From Anas platyrhynchos (taxonomy: Eukaryota > Chordata > Aves > Anseriformes > Anatidae), in the NCBI RefSeq assembly GCF_047663525.1, contig NC_092590.1, positions 55,512,001 to 55,576,000 of the forward strand: a stretch of 64,000 bases of DNA. The letters run 5' to 3'. Within the stretch, counting starts at the first letter, position 1. Every line of letters begins with the position of its first letter. Shown piece after piece: positions 13,114 through 26,471 of this stretch. The notes under the pieces were generated by a model. That model was not told where the DNA came from. It made no database searches and worked only from the letters and a program-made list of their open reading frames with translations. The translations under genes were made by a program, and so were the position numbers.

Positions 13114-15344
13114 TTATCCTGAATAATGATAAACTGTAATGTAAGTGTGTAAATGAATATATTCAGGAATCCTTACCTTTTCTGTAAATCTGGAGGAAAG
13201 TTTAAGGACTCTTGCAGCCACAGCTGATTCCTTAGCACGGTTGGTTTGACCACTTTTAGGCAGAGGTGGTGGAAGCGCCCTGTCACTCATGCTCTTTGCT
13301 CCAGTCCGATCAAAATAGGAACTGGAAGTTGGCATCCCGGCTTGGGGACGTCCATATGGTGATATCACTGGAGGAAAAACAATTTCCACAGGCTTCAACA
13401 CAACCTTCTTACGCTCTGCGCGCGCCTTTCTGGCAAGCATCTGTCTTCCGTGCACCTTGCCAATGGATGGCAAATGAGCTGTGTGTTTCAGAACTCGAGG
13501 AAGACCTGTGCCTGCAGCTGGGCTGACAGGTTTCTTTGGTTGAACATAACCGACTGGTTGGCTGATGTTCTTTTTTCTCAGTTTAGTTACTGCTTTAGAT
13601 ACTGAAACTGCAGTATTAATATTAGATGGTGATGGAACTTCATGGTGATGGAACGCAGCCCTCCTTGGCTTTGTACCACTAGCAGTAACACCATTTCCAT
13701 GTTCTGTCACTTTCCATTGCTTTTTCTCATCGTCCTTTGTTTCTTCTGCAGTGGTGCCCAGTAGTCCTTTAGATGCAGCACGAGCCAAAATGTCTTGAAC
13801 GGACACATTTTCAGAAGAATCTTTCTGAAAATTTCAAAGGAAACAATAATACATCTACACCACAGCTGTAAACTCATCACATTGATCCGATTCCTCAGAA
13901 TTTACCCACAAGAAAGATATGGCAGACTCTAGCAGAAATACTTCAGTCACATTTGATAAACAGTAACTATTTATTCAAGAAGTAAATAATGTGGCTGTTG
14001 TGTAAAGTGGTATCTGCACAGTTGCTCTTCACAGACTTTGCCCTGAAGAGTAGAAATGAATTCTGGACTTTTTAATGCATCTCCCTTATTGATTTGCTTT
14101 GTAACGTATCTATAACACTGTGTGTGAGAGAGAAATAATTATTATTAATAATTCTGTATTTTAGTAATGTCAAGCATGACTGATTTTCATGATACTGAAA
14201 ATCTCTGTTCATAATACATAAGCAAAGAACGCAAACTACATTAACTAGGAACTAGGTCAACAGCCAAACACTTGAAGAGAAGCAATGGGGAAGAAATCAT
14301 TTAAAACTACACAAAAAGGGTTGGTACCTGAAAAACAGAGGCTGCAGTTTAACTTCTCAAGGTAAGTTTTGTTAGAAAACCCTAATTTCTAGAGTCTCCT
14401 AAAATCTGATCACTGATGCAATTAGGAGCAATTGGTTCTGTGCAGTAGAGTTTCACTGAAAAATGATTCAAATCAATTACCTCAAACAAGTGTTTCTCTC
14501 TCTGATTGGAGAGAATAGGGTAGACAGATGTATACACCATGATTCACTAAAACTTACTAGCTCAGAAAACCAGGTTAAAAAATATTCTATATGGAAAAGA
14601 AAGAGGTCAATAATCAATAACCTGAAAGGCTTTTCAAGTGTGATCCTCTTACTCTCATAAAATATTCCCCTTTCAATTCTCCCCAGGACACACAAGCTTC
14701 TTTCAAGCACTGGAATTGGGAGTATTACAGAAAGTGATACAAATAACCAAATAAGATCTCGTATCTTTAATTTTCAGTGGAATTTCTAATTAGCTCCTCC
14801 TGCTTTCTTCTTTGGTGAAGAAAGTCCGACTTTCCTCAGCCACAAGATGAAAAGCTAGATGCTAAGGGGTACAAACCATCCCTGTAAGGCCTTTCCTCAG
14901 ACTTCCATTTAGCCAACAAAAGCCTTCTGCTTGTCAACCCAGATCTGCACATGCCTTAGTTTTGGAAAGAAACATTCATACCTATTTTAGTAAAATTATA
15001 ATGAAGTTTTAATCTGTACTTTGATACTGGCAAAGCTTGGTGATACATACAGACCTAACGTATAACTTCCCTAGACACCATTTATCATGATTCTCAATCA
15101 AACTGCATATTCTATTCCAAGGTGTGACAACAGTGTGTTTCCTCTAAAAACATTCCTCACACAGACCTAGATTAAGCGACTGCTCTGACCACAAACTGCT
15201 CTGACATAAAAAGCATGTTGGAAAGCTGTGCTCAACATAAAACCCTAGGAGTTGCACATTTCAATTAATTATCTCTAGAAAATCTGCAGCATTGCTCCCC
15301 TGATATTTGGTCTTTTTGAGACATCCAAAGATGAGCAAGGTTTT

Positions 15345-15375
<31 letters not shown>

Positions 15376-18300
15376 TTTTAAACTGTTCCATTTTATATAT
15401 TCTTTTGTGGAAAATGACAATATTCTTTTTCTGTGTAGCGTTTTTAAATTGTAATTTTCTTAGCTTACCTCTCTTGCTATAATAGCTAGGAAACAGCCAC
15501 TGGAAATTTCTGATAGTTCTGTTCTGAAAAAGAAGTCAGTGCAGGACTCTGGATTGGAGCATGTAGGAAAAACAGGAGGAATAAGCCTACAGAAAATAAA
15601 GAAATGACCAATAGATATTATTTAAGGATATAAAAGAGGGTAAATGATATATTAAGAACAATTTCCAAATTATATCTTGCAATGAAAGTTTTATGAAGCC
15701 TATTTTCACTTTAAAAAAAAAAGGCAATTCAAGACAAACATGAGACCTCAATCATATTAACCACCAAATGCTAAAATGCTAATCCTTAGTCTGATTGCTA
15801 TATACAGGTCACTGTTACCATGAGTCTATTTAATGGATGAGCTGACCCTGAAAATTAATGCAGAATTTGACTTAAATTTGATATGGCCAAAAGAAAATCC
15901 ATGAATGGTTTGGAGTCTCTCCTCCATACACCTGTTTGCAATGTGTACTCTTACGTAAGGTAGAGCCTTTGCTATGAACTATATCCTTAAAGAAAGCTCA
16001 GCATGAAAAGTGCGTACACATTTGAAAATGCCCTTTACATTTTAACAGCCGTAAGACTGGCTGTTTGACCCCAAACTCCAGCATGGCCTTACCATTTTGT
16101 TTGACACCACTCCAACAACACAGAATAATTCCAAAACACCTAACACACATTAAGTGCAACTGGCCCGAGAGTTTCCTGAGAGTCCTCCATTTTCTTGGAA
16201 AACCAAATTAGTACTAAGTAGATGTGTGATGATCACACAGGGTGTTGTATTGGGATAAGCTGTTTCTCTCAAAGCCACTACTCCCAGCACAGGTGCCAGT
16301 AGTTATGTGACAGTTTTTCATTCTATTCTGCATTATTTTAGTCAAATGTTAGCTAATTCTAAGGAAGGTGCCTAAGGAACTGTCATAAGTAATAAACAGC
16401 TCCAGCTTTCACCTTAAGACAAGTATCTTCCCGCTACGTATTTTATTTTCGGCATTCTGTTACTGCTCTGTTTACACTGGCTACCAGCAGCTTTATTACA
16501 GCAACAACTATGCGTGGAAAAAGTCCAAGATCTGTGCATGACAATGAAGGATTCTGGAGTTGGCATTTATGAAGTTCCAGCAGTCTTCACTCACAAATTT
16601 GCTCAGGTCTGCAAAAATTCTAATGTAATTTCACCTTCCCTTTCCTACCATCTGAGATTTAAAAGTACAAGTATAATTTGGTGGTACGACAAGTTTCATA
16701 ACATTGCTGTAAAACACAGAATCTGTTTTTGACTTTGGGGAAAAATTTGAGTGAGGGTTTTTTTTTTTCCTGAAAAAGTCAAAGCTCATGAAAAAAATCC
16801 TGTTTTTCCTTTTTTTAGAAAAAAAAAGTATTAATTTCATTATTTATAATAACAAAACTATGTACTATTTATGTTCACATAATTTAGAGACCTCTGTGTT
16901 CCAAGGTCCTCGTAATTCACCTGCAGTAATAGCTGCATAGACTTCAAGACATGACAGACTAACAGAATTTCAAATCCTAAAGGAAAAGATAATTTAGAGG
17001 AGGAGGCCACAAACACTTTTGGACTAGCACAGCACCACTGACAAGACATGCCCTGCTTTCATTCATACCATTTGGAGTAAAGTTTCCAGCAGGTTTCTCT
17101 TTTGTACTGGTGACTTGAAAGAAAGATGCATCTTATTGTACTGTATCTTAGTACATGTAACATCTTTCTTTTTAAAGTCTTTGGATTGGTCATAGTTAAT
17201 GTTTAACATTTTAATTATACAAAATGTAAATACACTGAATGCTATCTTGAACCACAGTACCTTTCCTCAGGATGGCCAAGTCATTAGCTTAATCTAGGAT
17301 AGTTAAATAAATAAAGACAGTATTATGCAACAAAAACTCTTAACCTGCATCCTGTAATCAATTGTTTTATCTATGTGCGAGCAAGTACCAACTGTCTGCA
17401 TTTATGCAACTGACTAAAAGGAAAATCAAAACATCCATCAGACTTCTAACAACTTCTTCAGCTGACAAGGATGACAGCTGACATGTTTTAACTACATATA
17501 CAGTATGCACACAAACACACATACTTTCTTCATCTATATATATTCACATCTATTATGATTACAAAGGATGCTCTGTAACTATAACATGTTCCCCCCTCAG
17601 AAGTCCATTCATCTGAATACAGGCACGAACTGTTGAGCAGCAGAGGTTCTCGTTCTACATTATGTTCTCGTTTTAAGACTTACCTTCTTTCTCCTTTTCC
17701 TTGAACTGATCGTTCTAGGTCAGAAGCTGAGAGCACAGTAGCAGGCTCATTGACTTCTAGTCTCATTTTATCTTAAAACTAGCTTCTTTCTCCTTTAAGC
17801 TACTTACAGGGTGAAAGCAATAGATGACAAAGTTGCGTACTACTTCGTACTCAGAGCATCAAAAGGAACAGAATCAGAGGCAGCAAAAAACTATGGTAAA
17901 TGTTAATCTAATAGAAGAGACAGAACAGTCTAGGATAAGAATTATGCTACAACTTAAACTTACACTTTAAGTAGTTCTGTCTATGGAGAACTTATTTCAT
18001 ACCTAAATCGTTTTAGTTTATGTCCTTCCACACCAGATTCCAGTGCTTTTTTCACTACTAGTTCATTCTCTTCTGGGTAAACCGAAGAAGTGCAGTAAAC
18101 AATAGCTTGTACTTTAACTACAAAAATAAAAAATAAAATATATATATATATAATAAGTGCTAAAATTCTTCCTACACACAGTGGTTTAGTAAGAACCAAA
18201 AGCAGCATAAAACTTATGCTTGTATGTCACTTTTACTAATAAAGTATATAAAAAAACTTATGTGCAGGAGGATAATCAAAACCTTTTCAAATATTTGCAG

Positions 18301-21300
18301 ATTTCAGCACAAATTCAGGGATGCATCCAGTCTTTTCACACAGCTGCTAATGGGAGGGGGGAAGAAAGTTGCAGCATGAAGATGGAGTCAGAACCAAGTA
18401 TGACTCAGCCCATTCTCTACACAAACCCGACGATAATTGTATTAATGGCTGGTGAATATTACAGCACAGAAATACCCTTAGTGTTGTGAGGATCATTATT
18501 TAGAGCTTTTGTTTACACACTTGCTGTTAATAATCAGTATGTCTTGAACAATACTACAACTGGTTGTAGTACAGTGAAGCTGATAGTACCAGGTGCCCTC
18601 AGAAGCCTGAGAGGCGGCACACTTACATTTCATTGCATGCATCAACTCGGTAAGCTGCCGCTCAGCAAGACGACAGAGTTTATCCTTGGACACAGATCCT
18701 TGTAAAAGGTCTCTTAGCAATCCGGCATCTAAATACAAAAAGTTGTAAATTTATTAATACTACTGCTATTAGCGTCTTAAAATTCAGTTCTTAGCAGAAA
18801 AAGCTTTGGTAACAAACATTATCATTGCTGGTGCAGTGGGAAGGTAGGCTTTATGAATTACAACACTAAGGAGTGCCTAAACAATTCTTTCTTTCTTAAG
18901 TTTACTTGTAATTACTACTGCCTCTTCTTTGTTTCTGTTTAATAAGAATTGGACAATGAATAGACTTACATTAAGTCAATAAAGGAACGTGATTAATGGA
19001 AAACTGTATACTCATTGGTATATTGAATGATACTTTTCTGCCTATAGTCTTTTTACTTTAGGGAAAGATATACATATATATAAGCTGCCACCCAGAACAA
19101 CCCCCAAACTTCATACTATTGACTTGAAATTGCTATGACAAAATGCTCTTAATCCTTCAGTGCCACACAGAAAGATATTTTTTTCTTATTGAGAATCCTA
19201 AGCTAGGCCAAATACACTCCCACTCATTTTATGTAGAAAAATCGTAATTGATTTTTCTCATTATTCTCTTTTGTACAAGTAGACTACTGTGGAAGTCCAT
19301 TACACGCATAGATTTATGCAAGTTGTTTAATGTAAGTTTTATAGTAGTTAGAAATCTAAAAGGAAGTTTTGGGGGAAATGGGTGTTTTTTGTTTTTTTTT
19401 TAAAAAAAAAAGTTACAAAAAAAAGTTAAAAAAAATCAAAAGTTACCTCCATGTTCACTTAAAATAAAATCTATTGGATTACTAAAACCCAGTCCAGAGC
19501 ATTGTGGTATCAACAAAATCACTTTTGCGTTTTGAAGTCTGGGATCTGTTGGTCGAATCTCAGTAAAATCTTCATATAACAACTGAATATCTGAAAGAAA
19601 ACAAAAATAGAGTGGGAGGGAGGAAACGCGGTGGTTCCACAAGAAGGCAAGCCTGCCTAATTTTAATGTGGTAAGGGTGCAGAAACAATGGTGTTCCACA
19701 AACGGCCATAGAGCTACAGCCTGCTAGACCAGATCCTCCTAAGTATGTCCTGCTGATTTCAAACAGCTAGAAGGATTAGGCCTTACATTCTTCCACTGAA
19801 GGGACCGATAATGGGGTGCCAGTCTTGTTACAGTCTGTTCTGATTATGTCCTCTGGGTATGCTGGATGAATGCATGGATTTTGGATTAACGTTCTCACAA
19901 ACAGGTATAGATCAACCTGAAAGCAACAGCCAAGGCACCAAATACACTGATTCCAAAGTTCCCGGACAACAACAATTAATATATTAACCACTTATGTGGA
20001 GAACTTTGCCATGACCTATCAGGAGTCTGAATCTATGACATGATTAATCTGCAAACTTGATGAGCTTGAGTGTAGCTGAAGAGTTCTCAGTTCACCTTGT
20101 GACTGTAGTGGGTGAACAATTAACAGGTGAACTGAGAACTCTTCAGCTACACTCAAGCTCATCAAGTTTGCAGATTAATAACAAGTTGTTACTACCCTCC
20201 CAAACCCTCAAACAAGTGATCCTGAATTCTGACAGAATTATCATATTTATAGATATCATAAACATGTAACACATACTGATCTCACATCTATAGAGATCAC
20301 ACACCTACATAACAATACCTTATGCAAATCACCTGTTTAAACACATACTTTCACATCCCATATGATTGAACAAGTTCCTCAGTTCATCTGCTTTTGCTGA
20401 AGATTTTACACCACAAACAAAAACTCTGGACATGCTGTGATTTCTCAGCGCTGACATATGGGCGATGGTCAGATGGGAACCTACATGAGCCACTATAATG
20501 TCACCATCCGTATTCAGCAGCGCCTGTACAGAGTGTACAGCAAGACTGCGGGACTTATCCTACAAAATAATGACACAAAAAATTAAATACGACCAACTAA
20601 TTTGGTTTCTCACAGTACCACCCTTCTTTTCCAAATTAGGAAGTTATTTCACTGTTTTCATGACAAACAGGAAAGAGGGGAGAAGATAAATTAATCAGAT
20701 ATAGCTAATATAGAATTTTAAAAAAATACAAACTCGAACATCTGAAGTCAAACTCACTAAATTTAAATAGTTTAATGCTTAATAGAACATAGTATCTATA
20801 GGTGAAAAGAAATGTGTGCGTATTATCCCCTTAAGAGGGGACTCAATGACAGTTCTAGGAAAGACAAACATGGTCCATAACATGCAAAATTTATCCTCAG
20901 GTGCAGCTTATCAAGGAAAAGTAAAGCTATTCACACAGCTCCAGAAGGAGAGCTATATAGGTGAAATGAAGCACTTACAGATTAAAAAGTAATATTTTGC
21001 TTAAGTTTGGACAACACAGAGACAGATTTGCACACAGAAAATATAGACAACACGTGTAAATCATCTCACACTACAGATACTGAAGAGGAAAAAGTGATAT
21101 ATATCAAACATCTCTATCAAATTCCTTGAAATTGCAGAGTGAAGATATGAAGCACAGGTGCAAACTTTTGGACCAAATCTGGCAAACACTTATGTTAGGG
21201 GTGGGAGAGCAGCACTAAATTCACATTAGCATCTCTATATATACATCAGTCAAGAACCACCATGTCCCACTAGAGAGAAATGGAGCTTTTCAGGGTTCTG

Positions 21301-24300
21301 TTTCCTCACTTTGAAAATTTTTAAATAGTAACATTCAGAATTTGCTTCCATGACTTATTCAGAGTGTGTTTATGTCTGAACAACTGTATAGGACAGTCAC
21401 ACAATACATGACTTCATCCTAATATTATATTATTTTAGTTTGCAGATTAGTATCACTCACTCAAGGGTGACATCAACTCACCTGTAATAAGAGTTTGCAA
21501 TCTGCAAAAAGATCTGAATTCAGCAGTTCTTCTTTAAGAGAGGAAGGAAAAAACAATACATCGTGGCAATGCTGGTCCATACAGTAAGTGTAACGGTTGA
21601 AGTCTGACACAGATTCAACTTCTGTGAATCCCTTATTCTTCAGATCTCTGACGACATCTTGAAGGCTGTTAACATACAGCCCTGACCATTAAATATACAG
21701 TGCTTATTTAAGCAGTATAATTCACATTGATACTGATGACCTGGATTGTTGCCTTTAGTGATTTCTTAGTGGGTGTTGCCTATAGATTGATTTCTTTAGT
21801 GTGTATATACACACTATACACACACACCTGCAGGCATCTAAAATATTTATTGTATGTGTATCTAAAACATGTATTTTTACAGACTAGATACACAAACATA
21901 TATATAAAAACAAAACAAAAAAAGTAATACTGCCTAATGCAGGAGGAGAATTCACACTATTTAAGACATCTAAGTTCCATTTCAAAACACTTAAGTTACT
22001 AAGTCTGAGTAAGTCTGATAACAGAAATTAAGAAAGAGGCATATGTCTCCAGAGGATGATTCAAAGCATCAATATGCAACTGTCCATGTGCTCTGGAGAC
22101 CCTGTAGCAAATTTACTGCTGAAATAGCTTGGTTCTTTCAATTGCTTTCAAAGTAGTTCAGCTCACCAATGAATTTAACAGCTAATATCTGAAGTAATCC
22201 TTCTGTAAACATAATGAAGTTAGAAATGCTGAGGTTTGCAGTTCAAATATAATGAAGATTTAAAGGTATATACACCAAGACTTGTTTGTTGAAATGCAGT
22301 TTTATATAGTGCTATAAACTTATATAGTACTTTAAATGCAGAGCCAACACTGCAGCTTTCAGACTAATCTTAGCTAAACTTTACAAAATTACAACTGGTG
22401 TAAAACACCTTCTTTATCTTAAAAAGCCTGTAATGTAAGCACAAAACACTGATCCAAAACAAAAGTATTAAATTGTTTAAAACAAGTTAAAATGCATTAT
22501 CTTTATAACAAAATGCATAACAAAATAACCCAGTATGGTTTAACTTATCACCATGGGACTGGGAGCACTAGTGTTCATATGGAGTAATCACTGATCAATG
22601 ATTAATAATAATCAATAATCATAATCATCAAGATAATCACTGATTAATGATTTTTAAAAGTGTATTTTAATTTCACATTTATGCTACCCTTACAGAATAA
22701 ACACCAATTTTAAGTATTGCACCTGTCTCTGCACCCTTGGCCAATGTTATCACTTACAGCAATACACCCACTTTTTAAGAGTTTTTCATCCACATAGTTC
22801 TTTTTAACTTTCTAAAACAACAGAATATAACGAACTCTATCTTTCATTTACAGTTTATGAATACCATTACTGCAATATATAAAAACTTCCAAAAAGCATA
22901 AGGCAATGTTACTGTACTAAGCAGCATTTACTGTAAGAAACTTAAGTTCCTGGTAATAACATAACCTTGAAATTCCAAAACAAGTGTACGGGACCTATAT
23001 GATGGCATATGTAAAAAAAAAAATTAAATGTTATGTGATACTTTTAAGATGTTACCTGGTCTTAAATGTATTTATCCAGACACACAAAGGTAAGGCAGAA
23101 GCCCTTTGTTCTTGCTTCTGTATGGTTTCTGGTAGGATGTATTCAATTGAAAGAGCATCATGTTTGATGCGATATCTTGCTAGTGCAGCTGCCAATTTGA
23201 TCCTAAAACTACAAAACATAGTCACAGGTTTAATACGTTTCTACCAATGTTTGCACCAACTACTGACATGCAACAATTCCATTACAATAGTGTCTTGCTC
23301 AGAAACCAACAGCGAGACTATGCTTTGCAAGCTGTTACAGAAAATACATGGAGGTATTTTACTATATACATAGTGAGAGGTATTTTACTATATACTGGTA
23401 TAGCTGAAACTATTTTATTTGAATACACACAGGACTGGAATTCTGACAAGTGACTCCACAAGTCAATTTTCTCACCTTTGAAAGAACAAGGTAAATATGT
23501 ATTAGAACTGCAATCTGTGGAATATAACCACATTTTTGTTAGGTATTTAATGACATAAACACATGCACTGCAGAATGAGCATCTGAAAAAAGCTGACCTC
23601 TAAACATATGCAGAAACAATAGAATTATGATGGAAATCGGGAGTCAGTTTTGTTAGCATAAAATTATAGAATGGTTTGGGTTGGAAAGGACCTTAAAGAC
23701 CACATAGTTTCAACCCCCCTGCCATGGGCCGGGAAACCTTCCCCTAGACCAGGTTGTTCAAAGGGGAATGGGGATCCAACCCGGCCTTAGACACTTCTAG
23801 GGATGAGACATCCACAACTTCTCTTCTTCGTTACATGAAATGTCAGATGAAATATTCCTGGTCTTTTCCTCCTAAAAGCTTCATGCCTAATCTCGATACA
23901 TGATACTTCAAACCAAATAAAAATCGCTGGTGAGCTACTTCAAATATTAAGATACATTGCTTACTGCCTTGCAGGAATACCTTGTGTTTAGGGTGTTCAC
24001 AAACTTTTGGGGCTACTCTGTAGCTAGCAGCAAAACAATTGTCTACCAAATACCAGTTGATCTCTTCAGACTTAGGAAACAAATACTTGAACACTATTTA
24101 AAATGTTTATTGTACCTATTGTTTTTTTTCTCTCATTACTTAAAATAAATATATATTATCAAAGTTCCAAAATAGCAGCATAGCTAAATAAATGTATGTT
24201 ATTCCATTACACAACACTTAGGCTCTAGACACTATTACTTTCATAAATATGAATGTTTACTAAATATTTCTTCTTTCCTAAAATTGTATGAAAAAAAAAG

Positions 24301-26471
24301 TTCAACAACTCTACAATAACATAACTTTTTTCTAATAATCTAATAAAGTATAAAGATAGTTTGTTAGCAATATTTTTCTTAGCTATAAGAATATGAAACT
24401 TTCCCTTCAAATCACTTTCTCATCAAAAATTAAAAACAAAGTCCACAAAATTTCAAGATGAAAGGCATCTGTGATATTCACAAATTAAAAAAAGGCAGTG
24501 GTTATAAAAATCTGTTTCTGCTCATATGTAACACACACACACAAAAAAAAAAAAAAATTCTTAGCATGCATACCTGTATAGAAAATGTTCTATCTTCCTA
24601 ACTTCTGCTACAGGTTCCTCTTCATCAAAAATCTCTCGTGCTTCAAACTTTCGGTCTTGGAGGTCATAAAGCATCACAACAAGCAAGCTGGTTAATTCAT
24701 CTGGCTGCAACAGAAAAACAACTGGGTAAAGAACACGGCACAAAGCTTGCTTTACTTCTGCAAAAAAATCCATATCAAACAGCAGTCTCCCACATAAGAA
24801 GCATACAAACCTCCAATTAAACACTTCTTTCTGAGAATATGTAAATAATTCCTCATGAAGAATTAGTAAAATTAGTAAACTACCAAAAATTTAAAAACAA
24901 CAAAATATAATGTTATTTAGCTTATCAGAACTTAAAAACATCCTGTATACACACAGATAACATGGATATCTTAAGAACTTTCACGGTTCTCAGAATTTAA
25001 ACTTGCAAGTTATATTCTTCTCATAAAGTAGTTCCCTCAGTAGCTGAGGTAACAAACTTCCTGACATTTTGTCTCTTGTAGGATTCTTTGATATATAGCA
25101 ACTCATGAACTCCAACAACTCTGCAGCTGGGACAAATGTAAAATTTCCTTCTCATGTCTAAATGTCGGAATAAGGCAGCGTCTCCTTAAAGACACTAGAT
25201 ACAAGCACTTCAGTTACATCTTGCTTTCTCTCAAACGTGACTGAAACAAGCTAGAAAACTCAAGTTACTAGGGACATACCGTGAAACATAACATGTGATT
25301 ACCTAAGTCTCAATTTCTTATTTCCTTATAAGCATAAGCTGAAAATCAAACGTTAGCGTTGGATCATTTGCCTACTCACATCAATCTTCACAATTAACAT
25401 CAGTTCAAATTCATCTTGTAATTTTCAAAAGGCATCAAAGACTAACTAGAAGGAACAGCAGATTCTTCTGCCACCTCTAGATTTTCTTTTCTCTTTCTTT
25501 CTTTGAAGCTTTTAATTCCCAGCATCAGGGTACAACACGCATCTAGTAGCTTTGAGATAAACACTTTAGGCAAATAACTAAAAAAAGACAGCAATATTTC
25601 AGACTCAGGCTACTATCTAGTCAGGATCCTCTGAAAAGATTCTGATTACATCAACTCAGAAAATACAAAATATGTTTCCTTAAAAAAAATGTTCACTTAC
25701 TATTGACTGACAAGGGTAAACACAACTGTCTAGCAGTATTTCTTCAAGAAACTCTTGATCTGAAAAAAAAAAAAAAAAATATTCTCAAGTTATACAATGA
25801 AATACAAGATTATATGCAAGAAAAATAAAAACTTACCAACTACTAGAAAAAAGCCTGGAAGTTTGTATCATGAAAATTAAAGCCAAGTTCACCCACAAAC
25901 AGTAACAACTCTAAGCATAATTACCTTACATGAAAAAACATAGATTTTAAATGCTTGATTCCACAAAACACTACCAACACTTAGATATATTTAAATATTT
26001 GAGGGATAGTATTCATCTAGTAGTAACTTACTACTTCATTTGCAAAAACTTACCCAAATCTCTGCTGCCAGGCTGAAACTAATCACTTAGATTTTATACA
26101 CTTTTCCCTGCTACATCACTTCTGTTGGCAATTCTTTGAAAAAAAGTTTTGTACTTACATTTCAGAGCATTGAAAGCTAGTTCGTAAGACACACGCTGGG
26201 AATACTCATCTTCAAAAGTTAGCGCAGGAGATACTGAGTCATCACCATACCGCACTAACATCTTATCTTTAGGTTTTTTATTACGAATGCCTTGAAAAAT
26301 CTTAGCGGCGTTTATGTAGACAGAGTCATGACAGACATTCTTCCCAATCAGAGTCATTGTTCTTTTCTCAGCAGATCCTTTTACATCTGAAATTTTCGTT
26401 TCACTCAAGTGAAAAGTATCATTTGTAACATCCTCATGAAAAGACACCGATTTACTTTTAGAACGTGGCAT
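13114..26471 (-). CDS. NSUN7: NSUN7, putative RNA (cytosine-5) methyltransferase of the NOL1/NOP2/Sun family
   Basis: SAM-dependent methyltransferase-fold protein of the NSUN (RCMT) family; mouse Nsun7 mutants have sperm-motility defects. Eleven coding exons join in frame on the minus strand: 26471-26159 (ATG at 26471-26469), 25759-25701, 24704-24574, 23202-23056, 21665-21482, 20559-20349, 19590-19447, 18728-18627, 18117-18003, 15586-15469 and 13824-13177, giving 724 codons. Human NSUN7 is about 718 residues (from memory). Recognisable blocks in order: PDELTSLLVVMLYDLQDRKF, IKLAAALARYRIKHDALSI, DKSRSLAVHS, IPQCSGLGFSNP (motif IV), YCTSSVYPEENE (motif VI), GCFLAIIARE, then a basic low-complexity C-terminal exon. 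The last exon has a good donor (AAAAG|GTAAGG at 13176-13171). Unspliced readthrough adds about 20 residues and stops at 13114. Odd: motif VI has Ser where the catalytic Cys is expected. Confidence 0.95.
15345..15375. repeat. (TG)n/(CG) dinucleotide tract
   Basis: Alternating purine-pyrimidine tract of TG repeats with a short CG core, in an NSUN7 intron; a potential Z-DNA former. Simple sequence repeat. Confidence 0.85.
18003..18117 (-). CDS. NSUN7: NSUN7 exon carrying catalytic motif VI (T-S-S variant)
   Basis: Exon bounded by TTTTTGTAG acceptor and TTTAG|GTATGA donor. It encodes VQAIVYCTSSVYPEENELVV. In RCMT enzymes motif VI (T-C-S/T before the P-E-E-N block) holds the cysteine that attacks C6 of the target cytosine. 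Here the middle residue is Ser (codons ACT TCT TCG, read from the minus strand). A Cys lies two residues earlier (Y-C), but not in the motif position. Confidence 0.85.
18139..18152. repeat. (TA)n tract close to an NSUN7 splice acceptor
   Basis: Short run of TA units about 25 bases upstream (minus-strand sense) of the exon at 18117-18003, next to A-rich sequence. Confidence 0.7.
19447..19590 (-). CDS. NSUN7: NSUN7 exon carrying motif IV
   Basis: Bounded by TTTCAG acceptor and GGAG|GTAACT donor. Encodes VILLIPQCSGLGFSNPIDF. The motif IV block of the family is usually D-A-P-C-S-G; here an extra residue sits between Pro and Cys and the Asp is absent. This pattern, as I recall, is shared by NSUN7 proteins generally. 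Confidence 0.9.
20043..20179. repeat. Perfect 55-bp inverted repeat with 27-base spacer
   Basis: Left arm 20043-20097 and right arm 20125-20179 are exact reverse complements over all 55 bases, separated by 20098-20124. The arms are ordinary mixed sequence (core TAGCTGAAGAGTTCTCAG), not simple repeat. The element lies in the NSUN7 intron between exons 20559-20349 and 19590-19447. Transcribed in either direction it would form a fully paired 55-bp stem. No terminal motif or target duplication of a known transposon is evident. Could be a recent template-switch product, a foldback element, a small-RNA precursor or an assembly artefact. Confidence 0.95.
23351..23396. repeat. Two-copy tandem repeat, 26-bp period
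   Basis: The stretch GAGGTATTTTACTATATAC occurs at 23351 and again at 23377. A small tandem duplication in an NSUN7 intron. Confidence 0.85.
23661..23825 (-). mobile_element. CR1 LINE 3'-end fragment
   Basis: Reads TAGAATGGTTTGGGTTGGAA then AAGACC... on the plus strand, the reverse complement of the CR1 3' untranslated end. 5'-truncated, about 165 bp, in an NSUN7 intron. The right edge is approximate. Confidence 0.85.

Noticed and set aside
17686..17772. Possible extra NSUN7 exon with a good donor (GAAAGAAG|GTAAGTC on the minus strand)
   Set aside because: Joining it after the exon 18117-18003 gives an immediate stop, and the exons at 18003 and 15586 already join in phase with family-matching sequence across the junction.
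19389..19435. T-run/A-run palindrome next to an NSUN7 donor
   Set aside because: Homopolymer tracts only; no structure beyond T10/A10 pairing.
22590..22655. AT-rich near-palindromic repeats (AATCACTGATCAATGATT and similar)
   Set aside because: Low-complexity AAT/ATC-type sequence; the partial symmetry is what such sequence gives by chance, unlike the exact 55-bp hairpin at 20043.
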